The translations under genes and the position numbers were made by a program. The notes beneath the pieces were generated by a model. It saw nothing but the letters and a program-made list of their open reading frames with translations. It did not search any database and had not been told where the DNA came from. From contig JAISQQ010000034.1 of assembly GCA_031274075.1 (NCBI GenBank), forward strand, positions 1 to 14,071: DNA of 14,071 nucleotides, given 5' to 3'. The DNA is from Accumulibacter sp. (GTDB taxonomy: Bacteria; Pseudomonadota; Gammaproteobacteria; Burkholderiales; Rhodocyclaceae). This document shows positions 5,966-13,678 of the stretch, piece after piece (position 1 is the first letter of the stretch; each line of letters begins with the position of its first letter).

Positions 5966-6808
5966 CCTCAGCGGGTGCGCGTCGAGACCGGCGGCGATCC
6001 AGCCGCGCATGTCGCCGGGCAATTGGGCGAGCGCCTCGCGGGCGGCTTCTTCCGCGGCGAATTCGGCGAACACGCAGGCGCCGGAGCCGCTCATGCGCGC
6101 TTCGCCGAAGCGCGCCAGCCAGTCGAGGTGGCGCGCGATTTCCGGGAAGCGGCGGACGGCGACGGGCTGCAGGTCGTTGCCGCCCAGGCCGGGCCGCCAG
6201 GCCGAGGCCGGGAGCGGCGGAGTGTCGCGCTTCAGTTGGGGATCGCCGAAGATGAGCGCCGTCGGAACCTGCACCGGCGGTTCGAGCACCAGGTACCAGG
6301 CCGGGGGCAGATCGATCGCTTGCAAGGTCTCGCCGACGCCTTCGGCGAAGGCGTTCTCGCCGGCGACGAAGACCGGCACGTCGGCGCCGAGCGCGAGGCC
6401 GATTTCCCGCAGGCGGCGGCGCGGCACGCCGGTGCGCCAGAGATGGTCGAGCGCCAGCAAGGCCGTGGCCGCGTCGGAACTGCCGCCGCCGAGACCGCCG
6501 CCCAGCGGCAGGCGCTTTTCGACGCGGATGTGCGCGCCTTCGCGGCAGCCGGTCTCGCGCTGCAAGAGGCGCGCGGCGCGCACCGCCAGATCGCTTTCGG
6601 GCGGCACGCCGGGCAGGGGCTCGTCCAGCGTCACCCGGCCGTCGGCGCGCGGTGAAAAACGCAGCCGGTCGCCGCGCCCGACGAAGCGGAACACGGTCTG
6701 CAACAGGTGGTAGCCGTCGGCGCGCCGGCCAAGGACGTGCAGGAAAAGATTGAGCTTGGCCGGCGCCGGCCAGACGCTGTCCCAGGTCCAGCGCTCATCA
6801 TCGTTCAC
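5897..6808 (-). CDS. ispE: 4-diphosphocytidyl-2-C-methyl-D-erythritol kinase
   Basis: ATP-dependent kinase of the MEP isoprenoid pathway, phosphorylating the 2-hydroxyl of CDP-methylerythritol. It is a GHMP kinase of 303 residues (E. coli 283). Landmarks are PAPAKLNLFLHV (14-25) with the substrate Lys18, the ATP-binding PLGGGLGGGSSDAATAL (101-117), the catalytic Asp143 in LGADVPVF, and the C-terminal MSGSGACVFAEF. The start is GTG 6808-6806, overlapping the lolB stop as GTGA, which implies translational coupling. The last 23 residues, after DAHPL, are encoded by repeat copy d, and the TGA at 5899-5897 is in that repeat; the native C-terminus appears to have been replaced or extended. In many relatives prs and a tRNA-Gln follow ispE; here the repeat and an acyl-CoA ligase do. 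Confidence 0.94.
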   Translation of the reverse strand: MNDDERWTWDSVWPAPAKLNLFLHVLGRRADGYHLLQTVFRFVGRGDRLRFSPRADGRVTLDEPLPGVPPESDLAVRAARLLQRETGCREGAHIRVEKRLPLGGGLGGGSSDAATALLALDHLWRTGVPRRRLREIGLALGADVPVFVAGENAFAEGVGETLQAIDLPPAWYLVLEPPVQVPTALIFGDPQLKRDTPPLPASAWRPGLGGNDLQPVAVRRFPEIARHLDWLARFGEARMSGSGACVFAEFAAEEAAREALAQLPGDMRGWIAAGLDAHPLRGSEDRRQRTEDSNICGREAPGN

Positions 6809-7452
6809 GGCGTGTTTTCCCGTTCGCGTTCCTGCTCCCATTCCCGCTCCCGTGCCGGCAGGGCGCTCCATTGGTCGATGCGCAGGCGCAGTTCGAAGCC
6901 TTCGCAACGCCCGGCGACGAGCAGCACGGGCAGCGCCGCCGGATCGTCGCCGTCGTAGGCGTATTCGATGCGCCAGTCCTCAAAGCGCAGCCGCAGCGGA
7001 CGCCCCGGCGCGTCGCGCGCCAGCACCTCGGCGTCCGCCGCGCGCCCGCGCACCCAGTCGGCCAAATGATCGAGCGGCAGGCGGTAGCCGAGCACCCGTT
7101 CGCTCAGGGAAGGCACGTCGGACGCCGCGAAGACCTGGCCGTCGCTGGTGGTCAGCGTCGCCCGCCCGTCCGCGGCGACGATTTCGGCGAGGCCCTGCCC
7201 GAACGGCGAGGCCAGCAGCAATTCGTCGCCGCCCGCCGTATGCCGCCAAGTCAAGCGTCCCGAATGGTGCTGTTCATCCTGCCGCACCGAGAAACGCGCT
7301 TCGAGCAGGAAAGCTTCGAGCGCGCCGCGCGCCGGCCGCGCCGGGCCGTCTACCGGCGGCATTCCCGCGCACCCGGCGAACAGCGCGGCGCAGCACAAAA
7401 GACAGCGCAGGGCGAAACGTGGAAAACTTATCGCAGCGCGGGCGGACCCCAT
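6805..7452 (-). CDS. lolB: Outer-membrane lipoprotein insertion protein LolB
   Basis: LolB receives lipoproteins from the periplasmic carrier LolA and inserts them into the outer membrane; it is itself a lipoprotein. It has 215 residues from ATG 7452. The signal peptide carries Arg near its start and a hydrophobic run ending LFAGC, giving acylated Cys28. The position before AGC is Phe, slightly unusual for a lipobox. The body (ARFSVRQDEQHHSGRLTWRH, then DELLLASPFGQGLAEI and LPLDHLADWVRG) fits LolB. The C-terminal tail is rich in Glu and Arg (EREWEQERERENTP). The stop overlaps the ispE start. Upstream open sequence is translated repeat, so ATG 7452 is preferred despite a weak Shine-Dalgarno. 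The gene order TPR-lolB-ispE is typical of Betaproteobacteria. Confidence 0.9.
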   Translation of the reverse strand: MGSARAAISFPRFALRCLLCCAALFAGCAGMPPVDGPARPARGALEAFLLEARFSVRQDEQHHSGRLTWRHTAGGDELLLASPFGQGLAEIVAADGRATLTTSDGQVFAASDVPSLSERVLGYRLPLDHLADWVRGRAADAEVLARDAPGRPLRLRFEDWRIEYAYDGDDPAALPVLLVAGRCEGFELRLRIDQWSALPAREREWEQERERENTP

Positions 7453-7478
7453 AACCGTGAATGATTGCGGTCTTCTCT

Positions 7479-7562
7479 CTGGGAGCGCGGGGCACCAGCC
7501 CCGCTTTTGACCCGCCATGACACTACCGCCGCTGTTGCGGGGCTGGTGCCCCGCGCTCCCAG
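7479..7562. repeat. 84-nt palindromic element, GGGAGCGCGGGGC family, copy 2
   Basis: CTGGGAGCGCGGGGCACCAG (then CCCCGC) and its exact 26-base inverted copy enclose about 32 nt. It lies between the TPR gene and lolB, 27 nt upstream of the lolB start, so any read-through transcript would carry this hairpin in the lolB leader. The remaining bases to 7716 include a tandem TTGTGCAAGA pair (about 7660-7680) and no gene. Confidence 0.88.
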
Positions 7563-7716
7563 AGGCGGCCCGGAGCTTCGAGATCGGCGATCTCGTCGGC
7601 ATCGGGGGCGAAAGCCCCACACCCCAAGAGGCGGCTCGGAGAGAGGCTTTCACAACCGGCTTGTGCAAGATTTGTGCAAGATGCCCGCGCTCCCGGAGAA
7701 GATCGCAAACGGCTTC

Positions 7717-9429
7717 TCAGGGAACGAGCCGGCGCACGGTCTCGGACAAAACCTCGTTGGGCGGAAACTTCTTTTGCGCCTCCTGCAGCAGGCGCCGAGC
7801 GTCCTCCTGGCGGCCCAGGCGCCACAGCACTTCGCCGAGGTGCGCGGCGATCTCCGGGTCCTCGCGCTTGTCGTAGGAGCGCTCGAGGTACGACAGCGCC
7901 GCCGGCAGGTCGCCCTGCCGGAAAAGCACCCAGCCCATGCTGTCGAGGATCGCGGCGTCGTCGGGCGAGAGCGACAGCGCCTTTTCGATCAGCCGCCGCG
8001 CTTCCGGCAGGCGCTCGTTGCGGTCGGCGTAGGCGTAGCCGAGCGCGTTGTACGCCTGCGGCTGGTCCGGGCGCAGATCGATCAGGCGGCGCAGGCGGTC
8101 TTCCATCAAATCCGTCCTGTCCAGCCGTTCCGCCAGCAGCGCCGTCTCGTACAGGAGTTCGGACTGTCCGGGATTTTCGGCGAGCCGCTGTTCGAGGAAA
8201 TCGAAGGCTTCCTGGACGCGCCCGGCCTCGCGCAGCAGCGCCGCCTCGGCGATGAGCAGACGAATGCGCTCCTCGGGCCGGCTGGTCTTGGCGTTGCGCA
8301 GCAGTTCGCGCCCCTCGTCGATCTTCCCCTGCACGGCCAGCAGCCGCGCCTGCCGTGCCCGCGCCGCCAGATAATGCTCGCCGGAAACGACCGCCGCGTA
8401 GCGCGACATGGCCTCGTCGATGCGCTCGTCGTCCTCGGCGATCTGGCCGAGAAAGTAGTACGCGGCGCTCCGTTCGGGCGCGTTGTCGAGGGCGATGAAA
8501 CGCTTGAGATGGGTTTCGGCGAGCGCCTTGTCGTCGAACTGGAGCGCCAGCATGGCGACCGAGTAAAGGATCTCCGGACTGTCCGGAGAATCCTGCAGCA
8601 GGCGGTCGAACTGGCGCCGGGCGTCGGCGTAGCGGTTCTCGCCGACCAGCACGCGGGCGAACAGCAGGCGGGCCTGCTGCGCGCCGGGATTGTCTTCCAG
8701 GAACTTGTCCATGAAATCGATCGCCTCGTCGCGCGAAGTCCGCATCAGCACTTGGGTATGCAGCATCGCCGCCATTTCCCATTCCGGACGCAATTCGAGC
8801 GCCCGGCCGATTTCCTGCCGGGCACGCTCGTCCAGGCCGACGCCGCTCGCCGCCAGGGCGACGGCGTAGTGGGCTTCGGCCAGCCCGAAAAACGGCCGGC
8901 ACACCGCGTCGATCAGGCGGAAGACCGCCGCGCGGTTGGGAGTGCGGGCGAACAGGCGGTTCAGGCCGAGCAGGTTTCCGGGCAGCGCCTCCTTGTCGCT
9001 TTCGAGCATGCGCACCAGATGCGGCGCGAGTTCGTCGAAACTCTCGTTCATGATCAGCACGCTGGTCAGCATTTTCTGGGCGCGCTGCGACGCCGGCTCG
9101 GCGTCGAGCCAAAGACGCGCGATTTCCAGCGCGACGTCGAAACGCCGGGCGAATCCCGCCACCTCGACGGCGCGTTCCATGACCCGCGGGTCGCGCGTGC
9201 GCAAGGCGAGGTCCGCGTAAGCCTGCACCGCCAGTCCGGTATCGCCGCGCTGGAGCGCGACTTCCGCCAGCAGCAGCTCATAGACCTCCTGCCCCAGCGC
9301 TTCGTCCCGCGCGTCGGCGGCGGCCTCCGCCAGGGGTTGTGGAGAAGCCGCCGCCTCGTCGGCATGGGCCGGAACGCCGAACGCCAGGGAAAGCGCGGCA
9401 AGGCTGAATAAACGTCGTATGGATTTCAT
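7717..9429 (-). CDS. Exported TPR-repeat protein upstream of lolB
   Basis: A 570-residue periplasmic TPR protein. The signal peptide (MKSIRRLFSLAALSLAFGVP, then AHA, cleavage before DEAA) is classic Sec/SPI. The rest is helical repeats; recognisable TPR units include AHYAVALAASGVGLDERARQ, ARLLFARVLVGENRYADARR, AYYFLGQIAEDDERIDEAMS and AYNALGYAYADRNERLPEAR, followed by DSMGWVLFRQGDLPAALSYL. Tetratricopeptide arrays act as protein-binding scaffolds. The conserved position before lolB and ispE suggests an envelope role, but the partner is unknown. ATG 9429 is used because it begins the signal peptide; TTG 9444 and GTG 9441 are in frame but less likely. Divergent mutM begins 89 nt away, so the two genes share a short promoter region in which I see no strong -35/-10 pair. 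Confidence 0.88.
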   Translation of the reverse strand: MKSIRRLFSLAALSLAFGVPAHADEAAASPQPLAEAAADARDEALGQEVYELLLAEVALQRGDTGLAVQAYADLALRTRDPRVMERAVEVAGFARRFDVALEIARLWLDAEPASQRAQKMLTSVLIMNESFDELAPHLVRMLESDKEALPGNLLGLNRLFARTPNRAAVFRLIDAVCRPFFGLAEAHYAVALAASGVGLDERARQEIGRALELRPEWEMAAMLHTQVLMRTSRDEAIDFMDKFLEDNPGAQQARLLFARVLVGENRYADARRQFDRLLQDSPDSPEILYSVAMLALQFDDKALAETHLKRFIALDNAPERSAAYYFLGQIAEDDERIDEAMSRYAAVVSGEHYLAARARQARLLAVQGKIDEGRELLRNAKTSRPEERIRLLIAEAALLREAGRVQEAFDFLEQRLAENPGQSELLYETALLAERLDRTDLMEDRLRRLIDLRPDQPQAYNALGYAYADRNERLPEARRLIEKALSLSPDDAAILDSMGWVLFRQGDLPAALSYLERSYDKREDPEIAAHLGEVLWRLGRQEDARRLLQEAQKKFPPNEVLSETVRRLVP

Positions 9430-9518
9430 GGATTTAGGCACCAAGCAACTGGAAAGCGATTAGACTCTTTTACGCCACGATGATTTTCCCATGTTATGAA
9501 CTTTTGCCGCGTTCAGCA

Positions 9519-10496
9519 ATGCCGGAACTCCCCGAAGTCGAAGTCAGCCGCCTGGGTCTCTTGCCCCATCTGCCGGGACAGCCGATCGTCCAGGCGATAT
9601 TTCGCGCGCCGAAACTGCGTCACGCGCTGTCGCCCGAACTCGCCGCGAAGCTTGCCGGGAAGCGGGTTCGCGCCATCCTCCGGCGCGGCAAATACCTGCT
9701 CTTCGATTGCGCGGGTTCAGGGTCAGAGGACAGAGGACAGGATTCAGAGGACAGAGGACAGAAGACAGAGGACAGTTCAGTTAGCGGGCGCTTTGCGCCC
9801 GGAAAAAATGCGGGGTTCCATCTTCCGTCTTCTGGAATCGATCGCGCGGGCGAGCCGGGGAACGGCGTTGAAGGGCGCGGCTGGCTGATCGTCCACCTCG
9901 GCATGTCCGGCAGCCTCCGCCTGGTTCCCGTCGGCGCTCCGGCGCAAAAACACGACCACGTGGATCTGGTTTTCCCCGCGACGGTCCTGCGTTTGCGCGA
10001 CCCGCGGCGATTCGGCGCGCTGCTGTGGCACGAGGGAGCCGACGTCGAACGTCATCCGTCGATCGCCGCGCTCGGCGTCGAGCCCCTATCGCCCGGCTTC
10101 GACGGCGAGTGGCTGTACGCGGCCACCCGCCGCCGGAAGACGCCGATCAAGCCGCTGCTGATGAACGCCCGCCTGCTGGTCGGCGTCGGCAACATCTACG
10201 CCGCCGAAGCCCTGTTCCGCGCCGGCATCGCCCCGGCGCGCGCCGCCGGACGCCTCAGCCGCGAACGCTGCCACCGGCTCGCCGCGGCGATCCGCGCCAC
10301 GCTCGAAGAATCGATCGCCGCGGGCGGCAGCAGCGTGCGCGACTACGTACACAGCGACGGCGGCGCGGGAAGCTTCCAACTGAACTGCGCCGTCTACGGA
10401 CGCGCGGGCCAACCCTGCCAAGTCTGCGGCACGCCGATCAGCGCCCTGCGCCAGGCCGGGCGCAGCAGCTTTTATTGTCCGCGCTGCCAGCATTGA
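9519..10496 (+). CDS. mutM: Formamidopyrimidine-DNA glycosylase with an in-frame repeat insertion
   Basis: Bifunctional glycosylase/AP lyase that removes 8-oxoguanine and formamidopyrimidines. ATG 9519 is required because Pro2 of PELPEVE is the catalytic nucleophile after Met removal; Glu3 and Lys58 (RRGKYLL) follow. MSGSLRLV, the DPRRFGALLWH segment, VGVGNIYAAEALF and a C-terminal zinc finger, C300-x2-C303-x16-C320-x2-C323, are intact, with the Arg of QAGRSSFYC in place. It has 325 residues against about 270 in the family. The excess is one block, residues 66-119, between strand KYLLFDC and strand GWLIVHLGMS, where E. coli has a turn of about three residues. The first part of the block (SEDRGQDSEDRGQKTED) is repeat copy e. 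Catalytic residues on both sides remain in one frame, so the protein is probably still active. Confidence 0.93.
   Translation: MPELPEVEVSRLGLLPHLPGQPIVQAIFRAPKLRHALSPELAAKLAGKRVRAILRRGKYLLFDCAGSGSEDRGQDSEDRGQKTEDSSVSGRFAPGKNAGFHLPSSGIDRAGEPGNGVEGRGWLIVHLGMSGSLRLVPVGAPAQKHDHVDLVFPATVLRLRDPRRFGALLWHEGADVERHPSIAALGVEPLSPGFDGEWLYAATRRRKTPIKPLLMNARLLVGVGNIYAAEALFRAGIAPARAAGRLSRERCHRLAAAIRATLEESIAAGGSSVRDYVHSDGGAGSFQLNCAVYGRAGQPCQVCGTPISALRQAGRSSFYCPRCQH
9714..9838 (+). repeat. Heptamer-armed palindromic element, copy e, inside mutM
   Basis: The left arm runs from GGTTCAG through GAGGACA/GAAGACA units, with an interruption at GGATTCAG. The core TTAGCGGGCGCTTTGCGCCC is at 9781-9800. It has paired changes relative to copy d: CGGGCGC-TTC became CGGGCGC-TTT with the stem kept. 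The right half is degenerate (TCTTCCGTCTTCTGGAATC, 9821-9839). It is open in the mutM frame throughout. About 30 further bases before GWLIVHLG are also extra relative to the family. Confidence 0.82.
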
Positions 10497-10523
10497 TGTG
10501 ACGCGCGGTGCAAATGGCGACGC

Positions 10524-10574
10524 TTACCGGGCGCCTCGCGCCAGCAAGAATTACTGGTACCTGATCCCTGACAC
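10524..10574 (+). repeat. Heptamer-armed element, copy g (right half, second subfamily)
   Basis: The core TTACCGGGCGCCTCGCGCCA is followed by GCAAGAATTACTGGTACCTG and ATCCCTGACAC. AAGAATTAC replaces AAATATTAC of the first subfamily, and the arm is of the CCTGACAC type. No left arm is recognisable. The 144-nt palindrome follows directly. Confidence 0.7.
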
Positions 10575-10718
10575 GTAGGGCGGGAAAGCGCCGCGCCTCC
10601 CGCCGGTCCTTTCACGGCGCAACGCGCCGCACGAATCGAGGGCCGTCGAATGATAGAGACGGCGGCGGCGCCGCCGGAGAGAACGACCGGCGGGAGGCGC
10701 TGCGCTTTCCCGCCCTAC
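10575..10718. repeat. 144-nt palindromic MITE-like element, copy 2
   Basis: The termini GTAGGGCGGGAAAGCGCCGC and GCGCTTTCCCGCCCTAC are inverted repeats of 34 nt with one mismatch. The centre carries CGGCGCAACGCGCCG and GGCGGCGGCGCCGCC. It is nearly identical to 3813-3954, with substitutions and a 2-nt length difference in the centre. No ORF could encode a transposase. Confidence 0.9.
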
Positions 10719-10760
10719 ACTCCTGCGTCCACGTTTGCTTGCGAGCGGGGTTTCACGATG

Positions 10761-10798
10761 AAAAAAAGCACCAGGCGAAAGTGAGGAACGCCTGGTGC
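10761..10798 (-). terminator. Rho-independent terminator of the GH3 gene
   Basis: On the minus strand GCACCAGGCG (10798-10789), an 11-nt loop and CGCCTGGTGC (10777-10768) form a perfect 10-bp stem, followed by seven T (10767-10761). It lies 80 nt past the GH3 stop codon. Confidence 0.88.
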
Positions 10799-10802
10799 TC
10801 AA

Positions 10803-10864
10803 GGGAAGAGAATCACGCCGGCCCCGGGGGGTGCCCCGTAGAGGCTAGGGCCGGCGATCTTCCC
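10803..10864 (-). other. Long stem-loop in the 3' untranslated region of the GH3 gene
   Basis: The outer stem GGGAAGA/TCTTCCC (10803-10809 with 10858-10864) and inner stem GCCGGCCC/GGGCCGGC (10817-10824 with 10848-10855) enclose a G/C-rich loop that can pair further. It lies between the GH3 stop and its terminator. It may protect the mRNA 3' end or be the remnant of another palindrome; no function is known. Confidence 0.5.
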
Positions 10865-10877
10865 TACCGCGATTGAC

Positions 10878-13504
10878 TCAACGGTTGAACGTTCCCGCCG
10901 AGGCGAGGTCCTCCGGCGACGAGGAATTGCCGACCAGCACGGTATAGCTGCCCGACGGCACCACCCAGGCTTTGCTCGCCTTGTCCCATACGCTGAGCGG
11001 ATGGTTGCTGGCGGCGGGGTCGATGGTGACGGTCACGTCTTGCGACGCGCCGGCTTCGAGTTCGACCTTGGCAAAGCCTACCAGGCGCTTCGGCGGCTGG
11101 CGCAGGCGACCGCTATTGGCCGAATTGGGCAACTGGAGGTAAACCTGCACCACTTCCGCGCCTTTCCGGCTCCCCGTATTGCTCACCCGGACCTTGACGT
11201 CGTAGACACCACCGTTGGCCGCGACGGAACGGTTGGATAAGCTGAACGTCGTGTAGGACAGGCCGTAGCCGAACGGGAAGGCGACGCAGTCGGCATAATT
11301 GCCGCAACTGCCGGAGACATTGGCGTCGTACCAGCGATAGCCCATGTTCAGCTCTTCGCTGTACTCGACCACCGGCTTACCGTCAACCATCGTTCCGGGG
11401 TATTGCTGCGGGGTGATCTTATCCATGAAGCCCTGTCCTTTCCTGGCGAAGGTGACCGGCAGCTTGCCCGAGGGATTGGCCTTGCCGAGGAGGAGATCGG
11501 CGACGATGTTGCCGTCCTCTTGGCCGGGGAACCAGACTTCGAGGATCGCGGCGGGGCCGTTGGCGCCGATCAGGCTGTCGGGCACGGCGATGCTGGCGTT
11601 GTCCTTCAGCACCAGGACGGTCCTGTCCTTGAGGCTGGCATTGGCCGCGAAGATGGCGTCGATCATCTCCATGGTGCGGTTATTCCCCGTATCGGCCGGC
11701 GGCGTCGCGCTCGCGGGACTCCCCTTCGTATACCAGTCCAGCGACAGACCGGATACGGCGGGATTGTCCGGGTCCGCTCCAAAGCCCGTCATCGCGCAAC
11801 CTGGGATATTGGGACAATAGCTCTCCGGGTAACCCGGCGGCAGGCCTGTTATCGTAGTTGTGATCGTGGCCCGGTCGCCCCCTTCCTCGGCGATCGTGCC
11901 CGCCATGATGATGATGGCCTTGTTTTGATCCTGATTGATGTGGTTGGCGATCGCTTCGCTGAAGAGCATCGGTATGCCGTTGACCGACGCCCGATGATTG
12001 TCGTCATCGACCAGGATGAGCTTGACCTTGCCGCTGTTCAAGCTGACGCCGAAGCCATCGGCGATCCCATCGACCGGCGAGACCGTGTATTCCGGCAACA
12101 CGTCGGAGCTTCCAGCGATGCGGTCCGTGTCGACCTCCGACCCGCCCTGGACAGCCCTTCGAGCGAAGGGTTGGGTGGCCTTGCCGATGATCGTGACCCA
12201 GTCGGTCGAAGGATCGATGTAAGTCGGATTCCTGGCGACCATATCCTCGGGCAGCGGCAGGAAGTTGTTCCGGTTCTTCAGCAGGACCGCGGCTTTCACC
12301 CCGATTTCACGCGCCTTTTCGCCGCCCGCGGCAAAATCGATCGGCGTTTGCTGGATCGGACGATCCAGGATGCCGAGCTTGAACAACTGCGTGAAGCGCC
12401 GTTCCAGCGCCCGGTCGATCAGACCCCAAGTGACGCCGGTCATCGGATCAGCCAGAGCGGCTTTCATCCTGTCAGGCGTCCACCAGACGGCGTTATTCAT
12501 TTCATGATCCAAGCCGTTCTTCAAGGTGTCGGCCGTCGATTTTGCGGCGCCGAAGTCGGTCTGGACGTAGCCGGTGAAATCCCACTCGTCGCGCAGGATC
12601 TTGTTCAGTAACACGTCGTTCTCGCAGGCTTGCACACCGTTGAGGTTGTTGTACGCGCACATGATCGAAGAGACCTTGGCGTCCTTCACCGCCATCTCGA
12701 ACGGAATCAGATATATTTCGCGCAAAACCTGTTCGTCAACTATCGAATTGATTGAATTACGCAGCGTTTCCTGCTCGTTGGCGACGAAGTGCTTGGGCAT
12801 GGCGACCAGGCCAGCCTCCTGGATGACCCTGGCTTCCTCGATGGCCATCGTGCCGGAAAGGAAGGGGTCTTCGCCGAAGTATTCGAAGTTGCGCCCCAGA
12901 TTCGGAATCCGCGCCATGTTGACGCCGGGCGCTTCGAAGACGTGCAGCGCCAGATTGTTCATTTCGGTGGCGATGACTTCGCCGTACATCCTGGCCGTGT
13001 TCCGGTCGAAAGACGCGGCCAAGGCGATCGCCGAGGGCAGCGCCGTCGCCTTGGCGGAACTCGGGTCGACTTCCGGTGTTTGGGCACCCTGCGCCACGCA
13101 GTCGTTCTGCCCGACGCCGACCGGGCCGTTGGTGATGCGCACAGTCTGGATGCCCAGTTCGGGAATGGACAGCACGTGCCGGGCGCCTTTGCAGTCGGGT
13201 AGTTCGGGAATGTCAAGGTTTGTCCTACCCGCGCCCGCCAGTTGGGCCAGCTTCTGGTCCTCGTTCATCGCAGCGATGAGTTCCCTGGCGCGGGTTCTCG
13301 CGACCGCCTCCTCGGCTTCGTCGGTCGCCGCCGCGTTTTGCTGCGCTATGATCGCCGGGTCGAACCAGGCATGGCCGGTGTAGGGTTCCTCCGCGGCTTG
13401 GTCGCTACCGCCTCCCCCCCCCCCCCGCACGAGGCGAGGCCCAGCGCTACGGCATAAGCGCCGACGATACCCAGTACGGTTCTCTTGATAGTCAAGCCTT
13501 TCAT
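10878..13504 (-). CDS. Family 3 glycoside hydrolase (beta-glucosidase-like) lipoprotein, frameshifted in a G13 tract
   Basis: Likely exo-beta-glycosidase anchored in the envelope. The start is ATG 13504, placed by AGGAGG at 13517-13512 with 7-nt spacing. It begins a lipoprotein signal peptide: MKGLTIKR, a hydrophobic run, then LGLASC with Cys26 as the acylated residue. A run of 13 G follows, and then the frame is wrong: as written, translation stops at TAG 13348-13346 after 52 codons. The enzyme lies in another frame, from GGSDQAAEEP to the stop at 10878. One more G (or two fewer) joins them into about 875 residues. The body has the GH3 N-terminal barrel (MPKHFVANEQETLRNS; nucleophile Asp about 317 in GYVQTDFGAA), the C-terminal sandwich (VLVLKDNASIAVPDSL, EVWFPGQEDG) and a fibronectin-III-like tail. 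The true sugar substrate is unknown. A terminator follows at 10798-10761. Confidence 0.85.
13414..13426 (-). repeat. G13 homopolymer directly after the lipobox cysteine
   Basis: Thirteen consecutive C on the plus strand read as G13 in the GH3 gene, just after the TGC codon of Cys26. G11 or G14 would fuse signal peptide and enzyme through a Gly linker; G13 does not. Tracts of this length slip readily in replication and are also prone to sequencing error. Confidence 0.95.
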
Positions 13505-13511
13505 CTTGCAT

Positions 13512-13517
13512 CCTCCT
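13512..13517 (-). promoter_or_regulatory. Ribosome-binding site AGGAGG that fixes the GH3 start
   Basis: AGGAGG on the minus strand is 7 nt from ATG 13504. It directly abuts ATG 13511 (zero spacing), whose frame reads straight into the enzyme. The spacing therefore supports the lipoprotein start and makes the frame problem real. Confidence 0.88.
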
Positions 13518-13678
13518 TTTTTTCAGTCATGGCGTGCGGCCCTTGAAAGCCGATTCACAAAAATTCCCCCCAGGGTTTGTAGCCTTGTATGAGCCGGGGA
13601 ATGTGATTCTTGCCTGCCTTTCCCAAAATATCCAATGCTATATTTTTATGGCCCCCATACCGTTTAGGTATCAGGTAA

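Larger units (their letters stand above)
10497..10877. other. Intergenic stretch between convergent mutM and the GH3 gene
   Basis: This 381-base gap holds a half heptamer element (10524-10574), the 144-nt palindrome (10575-10718), a minus-strand terminator (10761-10798) and a long stem-loop (10803-10864). No gene is visible; an eight-codon frame at 10758 is part of the terminator. Confidence 0.7.

Noticed and set aside
7465..9411. 648-codon plus-strand frame opposite the TPR gene
   Set aside because: The minus-strand protein has a signal peptide and TPR units; this frame has no recognisable domain.
9480..9518. Upstream ATG 9480 as the mutM start
   Set aside because: Catalysis requires Pro at position 2, which only ATG 9519 provides.
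10758..10784. Eight-codon ORF resembling the start of the Cys-rich gene (MKKSTRRK)
   Set aside because: It coincides with the poly-A and stem of the minus-strand terminator; the similarity is short and explained by that structure.
13509..13511. ATG 13511 as the GH3 start (MQDERLDYQ)
   Set aside because: It has zero spacing to AGGAGG and gives no signal peptide; ATG 13504 has ideal spacing and a lipoprotein signal.
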